This document shows, one piece after another, positions 46,811-55,680 of a stretch of DNA of 64,000 bases. The notes under the pieces were generated by a model. That model was not told the DNA's origin. It made no database searches and saw only the letters and a list, made by a program, of their open reading frames with translations. The position numbers and the translations under genes are program-made. Source of the DNA: Proteobacteria bacterium UBA981 (GTDB lineage: Bacteria > Pseudomonadota > Gammaproteobacteria > Ga0077536); assembly GCA_002292285.1 (NCBI GenBank), contig DBBP01000008.1:509876-573875 (forward strand). The letters are read 5' to 3'. Within the stretch, counting starts at the first letter, position 1, and every line of letters starts with the position of its first letter.

Positions 46811-47620
46811 TCATAACGGGCAATCCTGATCGAAATCCGGCTTGCGCTTCTCGCGGTGCGCAGCGACCCCTTCGACGGCCTCGGAGGTCGTGAAGCCAAG
46901 CATTTCCAACGCAGTTGAAGCGTCGAAACTCGGACCTGCCATACGATACCAATTGTTCAATGCGTACTTGGTCCACCGCGTCGCTGCCGGGGCGCTGTCG
47001 CGCAATCGTTCGGCGATTTTTAGCGCTCGGTCCTGCAGTTCGTCGTCCTCGACGCACAGCGAAACCATGCCCAGGCGCTCAGCTTCTTCGCCATCCATGG
47101 GTTCGCACAACAGTAAGTGATATTTGGCTTTCGCCATGCCGCACAGCAACGGCCAGTTGATCACAGCCGAATCACCAGCGGCAACGCCCAGACGCGTATG
47201 ACCGTCGACAATGCGCGCCGACTTACCGGCTATCGAAATATCCGCGAGCAGCCCCGCGACCAGGCCGGCCCCTACTGCGGCGCCGTTAATCGCCGAGACG
47301 ATGGGTTTGGAGCAGTTGATGATGTTGTAGACCAGATCTTTCGCTTCCTTCCACGTTCGCATCAGCGTTTTGGAGTCTTCAATCATCTCCTCAATCATGC
47401 CGAAATCGCCGCCTGCCGAGAACGCGCGACCTTTGCCGGTCAAGATGACCGCACTGACATTCTCATCGTCGTCAATGTCGCGCCAGATATAGGTGAGTTC
47501 GCGATGGCCGTCCTTGTCGAGCGAATTCAATGTTTCCGGTTTGTTAAAGCTGATGCGCAGAATGCGTTCCGCCGGGCTGTCGATATCCAGAGCGTGGTAA
47601 TGGGCATAACGTTCAAGCAT
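46811..47620 (-). CDS. Enoyl-CoA hydratase/isomerase family protein
   Basis: 269 residues. ISFNKPETLNSLD, AFSAGGDFG and AINGAAVGAGLVAG are the crotonase oxyanion and substrate motifs; C-terminal EGVAAHREKRKPDF is typical of enoyl-CoA hydratases. Catalytic Glu pair is not evident at both usual places, so hydrolase or isomerase activity is possible. AAGGA precedes the ATG. It lies 37 bases upstream of the PQQ dehydrogenase on the same strand. Confidence 0.86.
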   Translation of the reverse strand: MLERYAHYHALDIDSPAERILRISFNKPETLNSLDKDGHRELTYIWRDIDDDENVSAVILTGKGRAFSAGGDFGMIEEMIEDSKTLMRTWKEAKDLVYNIINCSKPIVSAINGAAVGAGLVAGLLADISIAGKSARIVDGHTRLGVAAGDSAVINWPLLCGMAKAKYHLLLCEPMDGEEAERLGMVSLCVEDDELQDRALKIAERLRDSAPAATRWTKYALNNWYRMAGPSFDASTALEMLGFTTSEAVEGVAAHREKRKPDFDQDCPL

Positions 47621-47765
47621 GGCTGTGAGTCCTTAATGCAGTGTTCCAATCGTGGTCTTGGCGTCGCCACATGATGCCATTCGTCAGCACAACGAGATAG
47701 ATGCTGCGCCCTCTTTCAATGGCGCGGCGTTCGTTACATACTCAGGGCTCATCCATATTGTCGAA

Positions 47766-47778
47766 AAGGAGGTGATCC
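47766..47778 (+). promoter_or_regulatory. Full-length Shine-Dalgarno sequence
   Basis: AAGGAGGTGATCC, complementary to 13 consecutive bases of the usual 16S rRNA 3' end, with 7 bases between GGAGG and the ATG at 47780. Far stronger than any other site in this window. Confidence 0.7.
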
Positions 47779-47779
47779 A

Positions 47780-47851
47780 ATGTCTAGTGAGATAACTACG
47801 GTATCGAAACAACTTTTGGGTCGCGTACTCCTAATGAGGTCTGCTCGTTAG
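47780..47851 (+). CDS. Small open frame with an exceptional ribosome-binding site (23 codons)
   Basis: Encodes MSSEITTVSKQLLGRVLLM followed by RSAR and a TAG. No similarity recognised. The case for it being real is positional: a perfect 13-base Shine-Dalgarno at correct spacing, an in-frame stop, and a strong terminator 60 bases on. The -1 frame of the same RNA reads on without a stop through the terminator (beginning DNYGIETTFGSRTPNEVCSL) and has a more protein-like composition, so a 1-base error near 47790 could have truncated a longer peptide. It may equally be a leader peptide or a translated small RNA. Confidence 0.4.
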   Translation: MSSEITTVSKQLLGRVLLMRSAR

Positions 47852-47911
47852 CCGGTACGGAATGTCCAAGCGATATCGATCCTGAGGTTGAAGATATTTC
47901 GATCTCACGGA

Positions 47912-47938
47912 GGGCCGCCACTGGCGGCCCTTTTTTTT
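47912..47938 (+). terminator. Rho-independent terminator
   Basis: Perfect 8-bp GC stem GGGCCGCC/GGCGGCCC around ACT, followed by eight T residues. The clearest intrinsic terminator in the window; it ends a short plus-strand transcript. Confidence 0.93.
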
Positions 47939-48047
47939 GCCCCGGATCTACGGACCGTGAGCGGCAATGAGAGAAATTCATGCAAGCCTGTATTGCGACG
48001 CGTAGCGCCGATAGGGACAATGCCCGGACACACGGAGACTGATTGAA

Positions 48048-48842
48048 ATGCCTGATTTACTTGTAGACATCAGCGACGGCATCGCCACGCTGACTTTAAA
48101 CCGTCCAGAAGCGCGTAACGCGCTCAGCCTTGAGATGCGCTCGATGCTGCGCGAAAGTTTCCACGAAATCGAACTCAACGACGCCGTTCGTGTGGTCGTG
48201 ATACGTGGTGCTGGTGAGCATTTCATGGCCGGTGGCGACATTAAATCGATGTCCACCATCATCGATAAACCCGGCGATGAAATTCGCAATCAATTCATTA
48301 CGCGAATCCACGATTTGCATCCGATCATGTATTCCATGCGCCGCATGGCCAAGCCCATCATCGCCAGCGTCGCAGGTGCAGCAGCAGGCGCGGGCGTCAG
48401 CTTTGCGCTCGCAAGTGACATTGTTATCGCTGACGAGGAAGCTTTTTTTACCCTCGCTTACTGCCATATTGGCACCAGCCCGGACGGTTCTGCGTCGTTC
48501 CATTTACCACGCGCCGTGGGAATCAAAAAAGCGATGGAGATTGCCCTACTCGGCGACCGCTACGACGCCGCTGCGGCAAAAGACATGGGCTTGATTAATT
48601 TTGTTGCCCCAGCAGGCACGCTGGCGGAAGCGACCGATAAACTTGCGCGCCGTATGGCAGCCGGCCCAACGCGGGCTTACGGGAACACCAAACGTCTGCT
48701 CTATCGGTCGATGGAAAACGAGTTTGAGTCACAGTTGCAGATGGAAGCCGAAATGTTCTCCGACTGTGCTTCAGGTCCAGACTTTAAGGAGGGCATCACC
48801 GCATTCATTGAGAAACGCAAAGCGAAGTTTTCCGGCCGATGA
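48048..48842 (+). CDS. Enoyl-CoA hydratase/isomerase family protein
   Basis: 264 residues. LTLNRPEARNALS, HFMAGGDIKSM and ASVAGAAAGAGVSFALA are the crotonase loops; YCHIGTSPDGSASFHLPRAVG is the second substrate motif, and the end EGITAFIEKRKAKF is typical for the family. Both classical hydratase glutamates look replaced (AGAGVSFA, GTSPDGS), which points to an isomerase-type member (PaaG/2-cyclohexenyl-isomerase-like). GGAGA lies before the ATG. Confidence 0.88.
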   Translation: MPDLLVDISDGIATLTLNRPEARNALSLEMRSMLRESFHEIELNDAVRVVVIRGAGEHFMAGGDIKSMSTIIDKPGDEIRNQFITRIHDLHPIMYSMRRMAKPIIASVAGAAAGAGVSFALASDIVIADEEAFFTLAYCHIGTSPDGSASFHLPRAVGIKKAMEIALLGDRYDAAAAKDMGLINFVAPAGTLAEATDKLARRMAAGPTRAYGNTKRLLYRSMENEFESQLQMEAEMFSDCASGPDFKEGITAFIEKRKAKFSGR

Positions 48843-49042
48843 AATCTTAGATGAGGGTGGCGGGTCGGCGCGCCGCGCGTCGGCCTGCGCACCAGCGTAA
48901 CAACAGTACGCAAAAGTGACCTCTGGGGTAAGGCAACGGCGTGCGGGACCCGCAGCGCGCAGTAGTTTGCGAAGCCCCCGTGTTACCTAGCGTAATCCGG
49001 CACGCGCATGGTCATGACCGAACTCCTCAACACTGTAGGCAA

Positions 49043-50416
49043 TCAGCCTGCCGCAGCATTTGCCGCGCGCGCTTCAGCCGGCCCAAACTGCGCTTCCATC
49101 GCGCGTCGAACTTTAACGCTCTCCATGCCGGCATCGATATCGACGTCATCCCAGCTAAGCGTCGCGCCTTTCGCAAGCGCGCGCTTGAGCTTGCAACCGT
49201 GCGCAAGACCGAGCGGCAAAGCCGCTGCGTCCAGCGATACCGACGCCGGCACGAGTTTGCCCCACACCGTGAAGCCGCCCTCGCCGTCGAGCATTTCACC
49301 CGCCTTGAGATCACGTTTGGCCGTCGCCACAACGTCACCGCGCCAAGCATACGGTTGACCGGTCGGCTCTGTGCGCAACGCCGCACTGGCAACCGAGATG
49401 CCGAGTTCCAGACCAATCAAATGAAATGGTTTATACATCGATGAATAGCGACCGCTGTCATCGGTTACCAGACCGTACTCGGCGAAGCATCGCTGGACGT
49501 ATTCGTCGCCGGCGACGAATACGGTATACACACCCCAGCGCAAGTCACGGGTAATGTCGCCGCCATCGCGTTCAAGGCTCGAAATGACCTCGACCCGGCC
49601 GCCATCTTCGAGCACACCGCCAGCAGAGCGTGGGCGCAGGATACTCGGCAGGTCATCGACATCGCACGGCGGGAACAACAATCCATCGGACGGTGGTAAC
49701 AGACCGGTTGCGTTAGTCACGGCGCTCATCTCAATAGCGGATTTGGTGCCGTCCAAAAATGAGTTGAACATCTGAGGGTTCATTCCCCCGGTAACGGCCT
49801 GTTCCGGAGTCAGCCCGTAATGGCCCCATACGGTGTCTGGGGTTGAGTCATGGTAGATGGGTAAGTACTTCGTGCCCTTGCCGGCGGCAACCACCTCCAG
49901 CCCGCTGGCGCGCGCCCAATCGACCATTTCGCAGATCAAGGCGGGCTGGTCGCCGTAGGCCAATGAATAAACGACACCCGCCGCGCGCGCTTGTGCAGCC
50001 AGATAAGGGCCGACCAACGCATCAGCTTCTACGTTCACCATCACAATATGACGACCGTTCTCAATGGCGAGCAGCGCATGGCGAATCCCGGCCGCCGGGT
50101 TCCCGGTCGCGTCAATGACGACGTCGACACCATCGCTGGCGACTAATGCGGCAGCGTCATCGGTGATGAACGTAGTGCCGGTTCGCCGCGCCGCATCGAT
50201 ATCCGCGGCCGCGTACTGCTCGGGTGGCCAGCCGATGCGGCTTAGCGATTCGCGGGCTCGCGCCGGCGACAAATCGGCAATGCCGACAATGTGCATTCCT
50301 GGTGTGCGACGCGCCTGGGCGAGAAACATCGCTCCGAACTTGCCGGCCCCAATGAGCGCGACCCCGACTGGCCGGTTCTCTTCGGCGCGTTGTTTGAGCA
50401 AGTGATAAAGATTCAT
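49043..50416 (-). CDS. NAD(P)-dependent oxidoreductase with C-terminal SAF domain
   Basis: 457 residues from the ATG at 50416. Rossmann motif GAGKFG is at about 23-28 (VGVALIGAGKFGAMF), followed by IVGIADLSPARARESL and VVIDATGNPAAG, as in homoserine-dehydrogenase-like enzymes. The last 70 residues (AKRDLKAGEMLDGEGGFTVWG in part) form a SAF-type domain. Proteins of this layout are known in branched sugar-acid pathways but most are uncharacterised. Four bases separate its start from the stop of the phytanoyl-CoA dioxygenase gene, so they are translated together. Confidence 0.82.
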   Translation of the reverse strand: MNLYHLLKQRAEENRPVGVALIGAGKFGAMFLAQARRTPGMHIVGIADLSPARARESLSRIGWPPEQYAAADIDAARRTGTTFITDDAAALVASDGVDVVIDATGNPAAGIRHALLAIENGRHIVMVNVEADALVGPYLAAQARAAGVVYSLAYGDQPALICEMVDWARASGLEVVAAGKGTKYLPIYHDSTPDTVWGHYGLTPEQAVTGGMNPQMFNSFLDGTKSAIEMSAVTNATGLLPPSDGLLFPPCDVDDLPSILRPRSAGGVLEDGGRVEVISSLERDGGDITRDLRWGVYTVFVAGDEYVQRCFAEYGLVTDDSGRYSSMYKPFHLIGLELGISVASAALRTEPTGQPYAWRGDVVATAKRDLKAGEMLDGEGGFTVWGKLVPASVSLDAAALPLGLAHGCKLKRALAKGATLSWDDVDIDAGMESVKVRRAMEAQFGPAEARAANAAAG

Positions 50417-50420
50417 GGGC

Positions 50421-51224
50421 TTACCCGCGAGCTGCGGCAGGTTGCTCTGCCAGTTCCAGGAGGCAATCGTCCGCCAATGGCTCCAGTGGTGTGAAATCAC
50501 GATGCGCGATCCATTCCGCGCGCTTAAATCGGCGAATGTGATTGTCGACGTGGCACAGGCTGAGATACACGATAGTGCGGTCATACGGCGACATGTTGGA
50601 TGGACTGCCGTGGACTAGATTCGAATGAAACAAAATGACCGACCCTGCCGGCCCTTTCGGTGACACGATGCCGCCATCCTTAACAAGCCTGGAAATCGTG
50701 TCGTCATCGATCGTCCAAAGCGGATAGCTGGTGGTCTTAACATCATGACCAGCAGCCAACGTACCCTCCTTGTGACTACGCGGAATGAACATCAGCGCGC
50801 CATTAAATTCGGTCACGTCTTCGAGAAACAAGGCAATGTTCATGGCGCGCGCCTCGGGCATCAAGTCGTCACGTGCCCAGGTGCCGTAGTCCTGATGCCA
50901 TTGCCAGATAGCGCCATTGAACGCCGCTTTCGCATTAATCTTGAACTGGTGCATGTAAACGTTGCCGTCCAGTAATTGCATGACCGGCCCGAGCAGGCGC
51001 GGGTGCCGGCCAAGGCGGCGGTAGGCCTCGTTATAGTTTTGCGCGGCGAATGCCGTACGCGCAGTTTTTTCATCCATTTCGCGCACGACCTCGGGGCGCT
51101 CTGTGGCGAAAATCTGATGCGCCTCATCACGCAACAGCGCGACTTCAGTGGCAGAAAAAACATCTGGCAGATAGACGTAGCCAAGTTCATCGAACTGACT
51201 TTGTTGTTGTTCATTAAGTTGCAT
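50421..51224 (-). CDS. Phytanoyl-CoA dioxygenase family (PhyH) protein
   Basis: 267 residues from the ATG at 51224, preceded by GGAGAGG. 2-oxoglutarate oxygenase features: FDELGYVYLPDVFS opening, iron ligands in WQWHQDYG, FIPRSHKEG, and the distal His in NLVHGSPSNMSP with the 2-oxoglutarate Arg in DRTIVY. The group hydroxylates fatty acyl-CoAs, ectoine or small acids. Partner of the SAF-domain oxidoreductase in a two-gene operon; hydroxylation followed by oxidation of the same substrate is an inference. Confidence 0.88.
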   Translation of the reverse strand: MQLNEQQQSQFDELGYVYLPDVFSATEVALLRDEAHQIFATERPEVVREMDEKTARTAFAAQNYNEAYRRLGRHPRLLGPVMQLLDGNVYMHQFKINAKAAFNGAIWQWHQDYGTWARDDLMPEARAMNIALFLEDVTEFNGALMFIPRSHKEGTLAAGHDVKTTSYPLWTIDDDTISRLVKDGGIVSPKGPAGSVILFHSNLVHGSPSNMSPYDRTIVYLSLCHVDNHIRRFKRAEWIAHRDFTPLEPLADDCLLELAEQPAAARG

Positions 51225-51797
51225 CTTCACCTCTCCGGCGGAACGTTGCAGCGCTGTGCGGCTGTCGACAATCGTCGCCCCTGCAGGACGCATAATACTC
51301 CGAAATGCGCCCCAAACGCAGTGCCTCGATACCTTTCGCCAGGCACGTGTCCGATGCCGTCGAGCAACGCTGCTGGCCGGTCACGAGGTATGCGGTACAA
51401 AGACTGGAAACGGCGGCCGACGTCGGGTGCTCGCCGGCTCTCCCCAACACCCCCACCTGGCGCCGAACGATGGGTCCGAACAAAGTTGCCTCGGGTCGAT
51501 CGAGAGATCAGGCGTCTGCTGCCCGTATCGCCGGGCAAAATTGGCGCATTGTCGTGCAGGCGCAGACCCATGAGCCAAGAAAACGCGGGTCACGGCGTCA
51601 ACAGCCGTTAAGGATTCAACCGGGATCTAACGGATAGGGCTGCGGATGTTGCGAGAAAGCTACAAAATGCCTGAAAATCATGAGCTTACGTGACATTCAT
51701 AGCATCCGGGTGTACCCTATGCCACAATTCGATTCAACCCAATCTGACTCTATTTCGCGAGCCGCAAATCGCGATTTCGTACGCACGGGACTACGAC
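51225..51797. other. Divergent intergenic region before the second barrel/FecR module
   Basis: About 570 bases between the phytanoyl-CoA dioxygenase start (minus) and the second barrel gene (plus). It must hold both promoters, but I cannot pick a convincing one, and it lacks the AT-rich island seen before the first module. Open frames here look non-coding. Confidence 0.4.
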
Positions 51798-53129
51798 ATG
51801 CTCAATCGATTCCTCTTCATTTGCTTGCTGTTGCTAAGCATCACAGTCGCCGCAGACGAAGACCAGTTAGGTCAGGCCCAGACGCTGCTCGAGAGTGGCG
51901 ACGCGGCGGCGGCGTACACCATCCTCAAGGCGCTTGAACCTGATCGTGCCGGCGAGACAGGTTTCGATTACCTGTTCGGTATCGCTGCACTCGACAGCGG
52001 CAATCCTCTCGACGCGATTTTCGCACTTGAGCGAGTTGTCGATGGCGACCCGACCAATGGCCCCGCACGCGGGGAACTCGCACGTGCCTATCTGGTACTC
52101 GGCGAGACCGACGACGCGCAAGACGAATTCGCCCGCGTACTGGCGATGGACTTGCCGGATGAAGCACGTGAGACGATCGACCGCTATATGTCGAATATTG
52201 AGATATTTCACGATCGTACCCGCACCCGCTTTCGCCCGTAGATTCAAGCGGGCTTTGGCTACGACACTAACGTCAATGGTGCGACGGGCGAAAAAGGACC
52301 GATCGCGGTGCCAATTGCGCCCGGCATTCCATTCTTTCTGGGCGGCACCGAGAACAGCCCGATTGGCTCACTCGGTGCAGGCGTGCGTTTCACTTCCCCG
52401 CTCGACGTTGATCGCGGCCTGTCATTATTCGGTCGGATTGGATTCGACCATCGCCTAACCGCTGATGAATCGGAATTTTCAACGACCGTGGGCGACGGCC
52501 AGCTGGGCGTCCATATGCGTAAAGACAAACATCAGTTCAGCGTTTCCGGAGAAGGCAATCTGGTCAAGATTGACGGTGGCGCGGGTGTGCGCAGTGATCG
52601 CGAGACGGCCGGGATTTCCACCCAATGGCAATACTCGCCTAACGATACCAACCAGTTCACCAGCTTCGCCCAGTTTTCGATCGTCCGATATCCCGAACAG
52701 CGAGTCCGTGACGTCAACCGTTTTACCGGGGGTGTTGGTTGGGGGCACGCGTTTGCCGACGCACCCGGGAAACCGATCATATTTGGCAGTGTATTCGGTG
52801 GCTTCGAAGACGCGATGGCTGAATCGAACGGCTCGCATTTTGGTCGCGAATTCTACGGTGTGCGGGTAGGCGGCAGCTATACGCTGGCAGAAAACCATTC
52901 GCTTTTTACCGCCCTCACCTACCAGACCAGCGAGTACGATGAAGACGATCCTTCATTCCTCACGCGCCGCGACGATGACTTTTTCGACGTCAATGTCGGC
53001 TACCGGTTTCAATACGACAAATCGTGGAGCGTAACCCCAACACTGCGCTACACGAACAACGACTCCAACATAGTCATCACAGATTACGATCGCTTTGAAG
53101 CGATGGTCGTGTTCCGCAACGATTTCTGA
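51798..53129 (+). pseudogene. TPR-barrel paralogue (Slam/type XI-like) interrupted by an in-frame TAG
   Basis: Signal peptide MLNRFLFICLLLLSITVAAD starts at ATG 51798. TPR region (about 20-135) parallels the first copy: ALDSGNPLDAIFALERV, ARAYLVLGETDDAQDEF. Codon 148 (52239-52241) is TAG, and the same frame then continues IQAGFGYDTNVN through a full barrel to DYDRFEAMVVFRNDF at 53129, total 443 codons plus stop, within two of the first copy. Shared barrel motifs are FLTRRDD and NNDSNI. The stop sits exactly at the TPR-barrel border, plausibly a mutated Trp (TGG). Either a recent pseudogene, a sequencing error, or amber readthrough. Confidence 0.82.
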
Positions 53130-53146
53130 CGAGCATGAGGCCTTTC

Positions 53147-55657
53147 ATGAATTTAATCCGCATAAGCACTGTTATCGTACTTAGTCTGTCTGTGCTCGCC
53201 AGTGCGCCAACGCTGGCCGCCACGGGTGCCGGCAAAGTGGTGTACGCCTTTGGGCAGGTCCAGGCCATTGATGCTACCGGCGCTTCGCGAGGCTTGTCCC
53301 GCGGCGCCCCATTCGGTCCCGGTGACACCATCGTCACACGGCGCGGCCGAGCGCAGCTGCGTTTTAGCGACGGTGGTTTTGCCGCGCTGCAACCCAACAC
53401 CGAGTATCAGATAGAGGATTACCACTACAGTGGCAAGGCAGATGGTAAGGAACGTAGTTTCCTGAATCTGGTGCGCGGTAGTGTCCGTCTGGTCACTGGC
53501 ATTATTGGCCGCTCAACGAAGAAGAATTTTCGTCTGCGCACCGCTGTTGCGACGATTGGAATTCGCGGCACGGCAGGCAAAGTTTCGCACTGCGATGCGA
53601 ATTGTGGCGAACTCGGGCCAGGCACTGCGATGGCGGGCTACGACGGGATTTGGGATCTCAATTCGGGCTCTTACAGCGGCCCGGTTCAGGCTGGACAGGC
53701 GACATTTTGCGACGGCTCGGCATGTTTCGACTTACCCGGTTTTGGCCAGCGCGCGCAAACCGATCAACCGCGCGATGAACTCGATGAAACACTGGATGAC
53801 AACGATGAGCGCGTTGCCGACGGTGAAGTCGAAAAACGTTTTCAGGATGGCGTCCAATCGGACGCAGAGGGCATTCAATGCAGCATCAACGGTAGTTGTG
53901 ATTCCAATATTCTTGTTGCCCTGAACCAGATTGGCGCGTCAGCACTTGATTCGCACGGCATGTATGGCGAGACCGAGGCCTACGACAATACCGCTGTTGT
54001 GTTTAACAACGGTGTCCCGATTGGCGGCGTCTCGGTTAATTCAAGTAACGACGATGCGAGCGACCTTGGGATTGGCTTCATCACTGTGGATGCGGCGGCC
54101 CTGCGCCAGGCGTTCACGGATTTCGCCGATCCGGCAGTTGCTGCTCTTGGGTTAAAAGTTCTCGACAGCATTCCGCTCAGCCAGTTGCAGGATCTCGCGT
54201 CCATGCCGGCATCGGTTGCCGATGAAGACTATGCCTTGACCAGTGATGGCTTGTTACTGCACGGACGTTGGCAGGACGGTTACATCATGGATGGTGAGGC
54301 TGATGTAAACGGCGAAAACGTGTTTACGGAATTACGCAAACTGACCGGCTATCAAAGCGAGCATTTCCTCTTTGGCGCCGATCCAGGCGTCCTGCCATCG
54401 AGCGGCATCGCCACCTACAAATTTACGGGCGGCACTTTTTCGACCGCTGTTGACGGTTCCAGCATCGGCTTAGGCACCACGGCCGGCTCGCTGGCCTTCG
54501 ATTTCCTGAGCGGCTCCGGCACCCTCGAAATGGATGTTGAACACGGCGCGAAAATGTTTGACGTTTTCGCCAGTTTGCAACTGCAGAACGGTCGGTTTTT
54601 CCGCGAGACGTCGGCTTACGCGAGCTACGGCCCGGATAGTTATAACGTCACAGTGGATGGATTTTTTGCCGAACCCGGCACCGAGGCCCCGCTCGCTGCC
54701 GGCCTCGCTTACGCGATTGAAACGCCGGTACACATCATCGGCACGGCCGGCTTCGGGCTGACCGAGGTTTCGACCCTGTCCGCGCCAGTTCCCGTTGACG
54801 GTTCCTGGGTCGGCTGGACCAGCAACTATCTGTCGTTTGGATCGCTGAATAGTGAGGCTTTTGATTTTCTCGTGGATGGGTCTTCCAACACCGCCTCGGC
54901 AACGAATGGGGTGATTACGGAGTTCTCAAGCGACTTCCACGCTGGTGTTTGCGCACCGCCCTGTACATTTAACAGCAACGGTGAGTCCCCTATCATCGAT
55001 CAGACCGGCGTCAATAACGTGACTTCCCTGCCGGAACTTGGCATTGCGTGGGGACGTTTCGCTCCGAATGCGTCAATCAGCCTGTCCCACGCTAATCTCG
55101 GTGGCACCCACACGCTGAACGGTTCCTCGCATGTTGTACTGGCTCAGGTCCCGAGCGACATTAATACGCTGCCGCTATTGGGCAGCAATCAGGAAGCCAC
55201 CTACAACACCATCATCGGCGGCACTGAAGCGCGGATCAGCTTTCAGACTCTCGGCGTCCAGCAAAATGAAGTGGCCGTTAACATGAACACCGCCGAGATC
55301 GTGGTCACGTTCGACACGGGCACTATCTCCGGTAATTTTCAGGGTACTTTCAACGATGGTACGGGGCCGAACAATGGCAGCATTGCACTGTCCGATTCCG
55401 GTGCGTTTAACCGCCTGGATGGTTTGCATTCTGTCGGCGGGAGTACAGGGCTCGTGACCAGCGGAAATATCTCCAATGGCCCCAACTGCAGCGGCGGCTG
55501 CTCGATGTTCTGGCACACCCATCTCGTGACCGTCGGTGCAGACGCGCCCACGGTTGCCGCCGGCGTGGTACAGGGGAATAGCTCCTTCCCCGGCGTCAAC
55601 TTCTCCTGGGGTTATGTCTTACAGGATTCGGACGGCCTCGGCGCGCCGGGTTCGTAA
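53147..55657 (+). CDS. Large secreted FecR-domain protein, cargo-like partner of the second barrel
   Basis: 836 residues from the ATG at 53147 with GAGG upstream; an ATG at 53135 is less likely. Signal peptide ends at TLAATG. FecR domain about 25-150 (GDTIVTRRGRAQLRFSDGG, ATIGIRGTAG), parallel to the first cargo. The rest is long, beta-rich and low in charge, with CxxxC loops (CDANC, CAPPC, CSGGC) and spaced Cys pairs, plus repeated strands resembling the other cargo (GSLAFDFLSGSGTLEMDV, VTFDTGTISGNFQGTF). Nearly 300 residues longer than the first cargo. Six bases after the barrel gene end, so translationally linked to it. Surface export is inferred. Confidence 0.72.
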   Translation: MNLIRISTVIVLSLSVLASAPTLAATGAGKVVYAFGQVQAIDATGASRGLSRGAPFGPGDTIVTRRGRAQLRFSDGGFAALQPNTEYQIEDYHYSGKADGKERSFLNLVRGSVRLVTGIIGRSTKKNFRLRTAVATIGIRGTAGKVSHCDANCGELGPGTAMAGYDGIWDLNSGSYSGPVQAGQATFCDGSACFDLPGFGQRAQTDQPRDELDETLDDNDERVADGEVEKRFQDGVQSDAEGIQCSINGSCDSNILVALNQIGASALDSHGMYGETEAYDNTAVVFNNGVPIGGVSVNSSNDDASDLGIGFITVDAAALRQAFTDFADPAVAALGLKVLDSIPLSQLQDLASMPASVADEDYALTSDGLLLHGRWQDGYIMDGEADVNGENVFTELRKLTGYQSEHFLFGADPGVLPSSGIATYKFTGGTFSTAVDGSSIGLGTTAGSLAFDFLSGSGTLEMDVEHGAKMFDVFASLQLQNGRFFRETSAYASYGPDSYNVTVDGFFAEPGTEAPLAAGLAYAIETPVHIIGTAGFGLTEVSTLSAPVPVDGSWVGWTSNYLSFGSLNSEAFDFLVDGSSNTASATNGVITEFSSDFHAGVCAPPCTFNSNGESPIIDQTGVNNVTSLPELGIAWGRFAPNASISLSHANLGGTHTLNGSSHVVLAQVPSDINTLPLLGSNQEATYNTIIGGTEARISFQTLGVQQNEVAVNMNTAEIVVTFDTGTISGNFQGTFNDGTGPNNGSIALSDSGAFNRLDGLHSVGGSTGLVTSGNISNGPNCSGGCSMFWHTHLVTVGADAPTVAAGVVQGNSSFPGVNFSWGYVLQDSDGLGAPGS

Positions 55658-55680
55658 CGGTCAGAGCGCTCATAGCGCAC

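Larger units (their letters stand above)
47621..48047. other. Intergenic region holding a short transcription unit
   Basis: Between two divergent enoyl-CoA hydratase genes. It contains a small open frame with a full-length Shine-Dalgarno (47766-47778), a stop at 47851 and a Rho-independent terminator at 47912-47938, so at least one short plus-strand RNA is made here. No protein-coding gene longer than 23 codons is supported. The promoter for the downstream hydratase is presumably between 47940 and 48040. Confidence 0.6.

Noticed and set aside
47761..47780. Reverse-strand match to the 16S rRNA 3' end (TGGATCACCTCCTT)
   Set aside because: Adjacent sequence does not match helix 45 of 16S rRNA, so this is a Shine-Dalgarno on the plus strand, not an rRNA fragment.
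47780..47851. Small open frame as PqqA, the PQQ precursor, because a PQQ dehydrogenase is nearby
   Set aside because: The peptide lacks the conserved Glu-x3-Tyr of PqqA in either frame.
51225..51797. Several open frames in the gap before the second barrel gene
   Set aside because: They lie on both strands over the same bases, lack ribosome-binding sites and show no family motifs.
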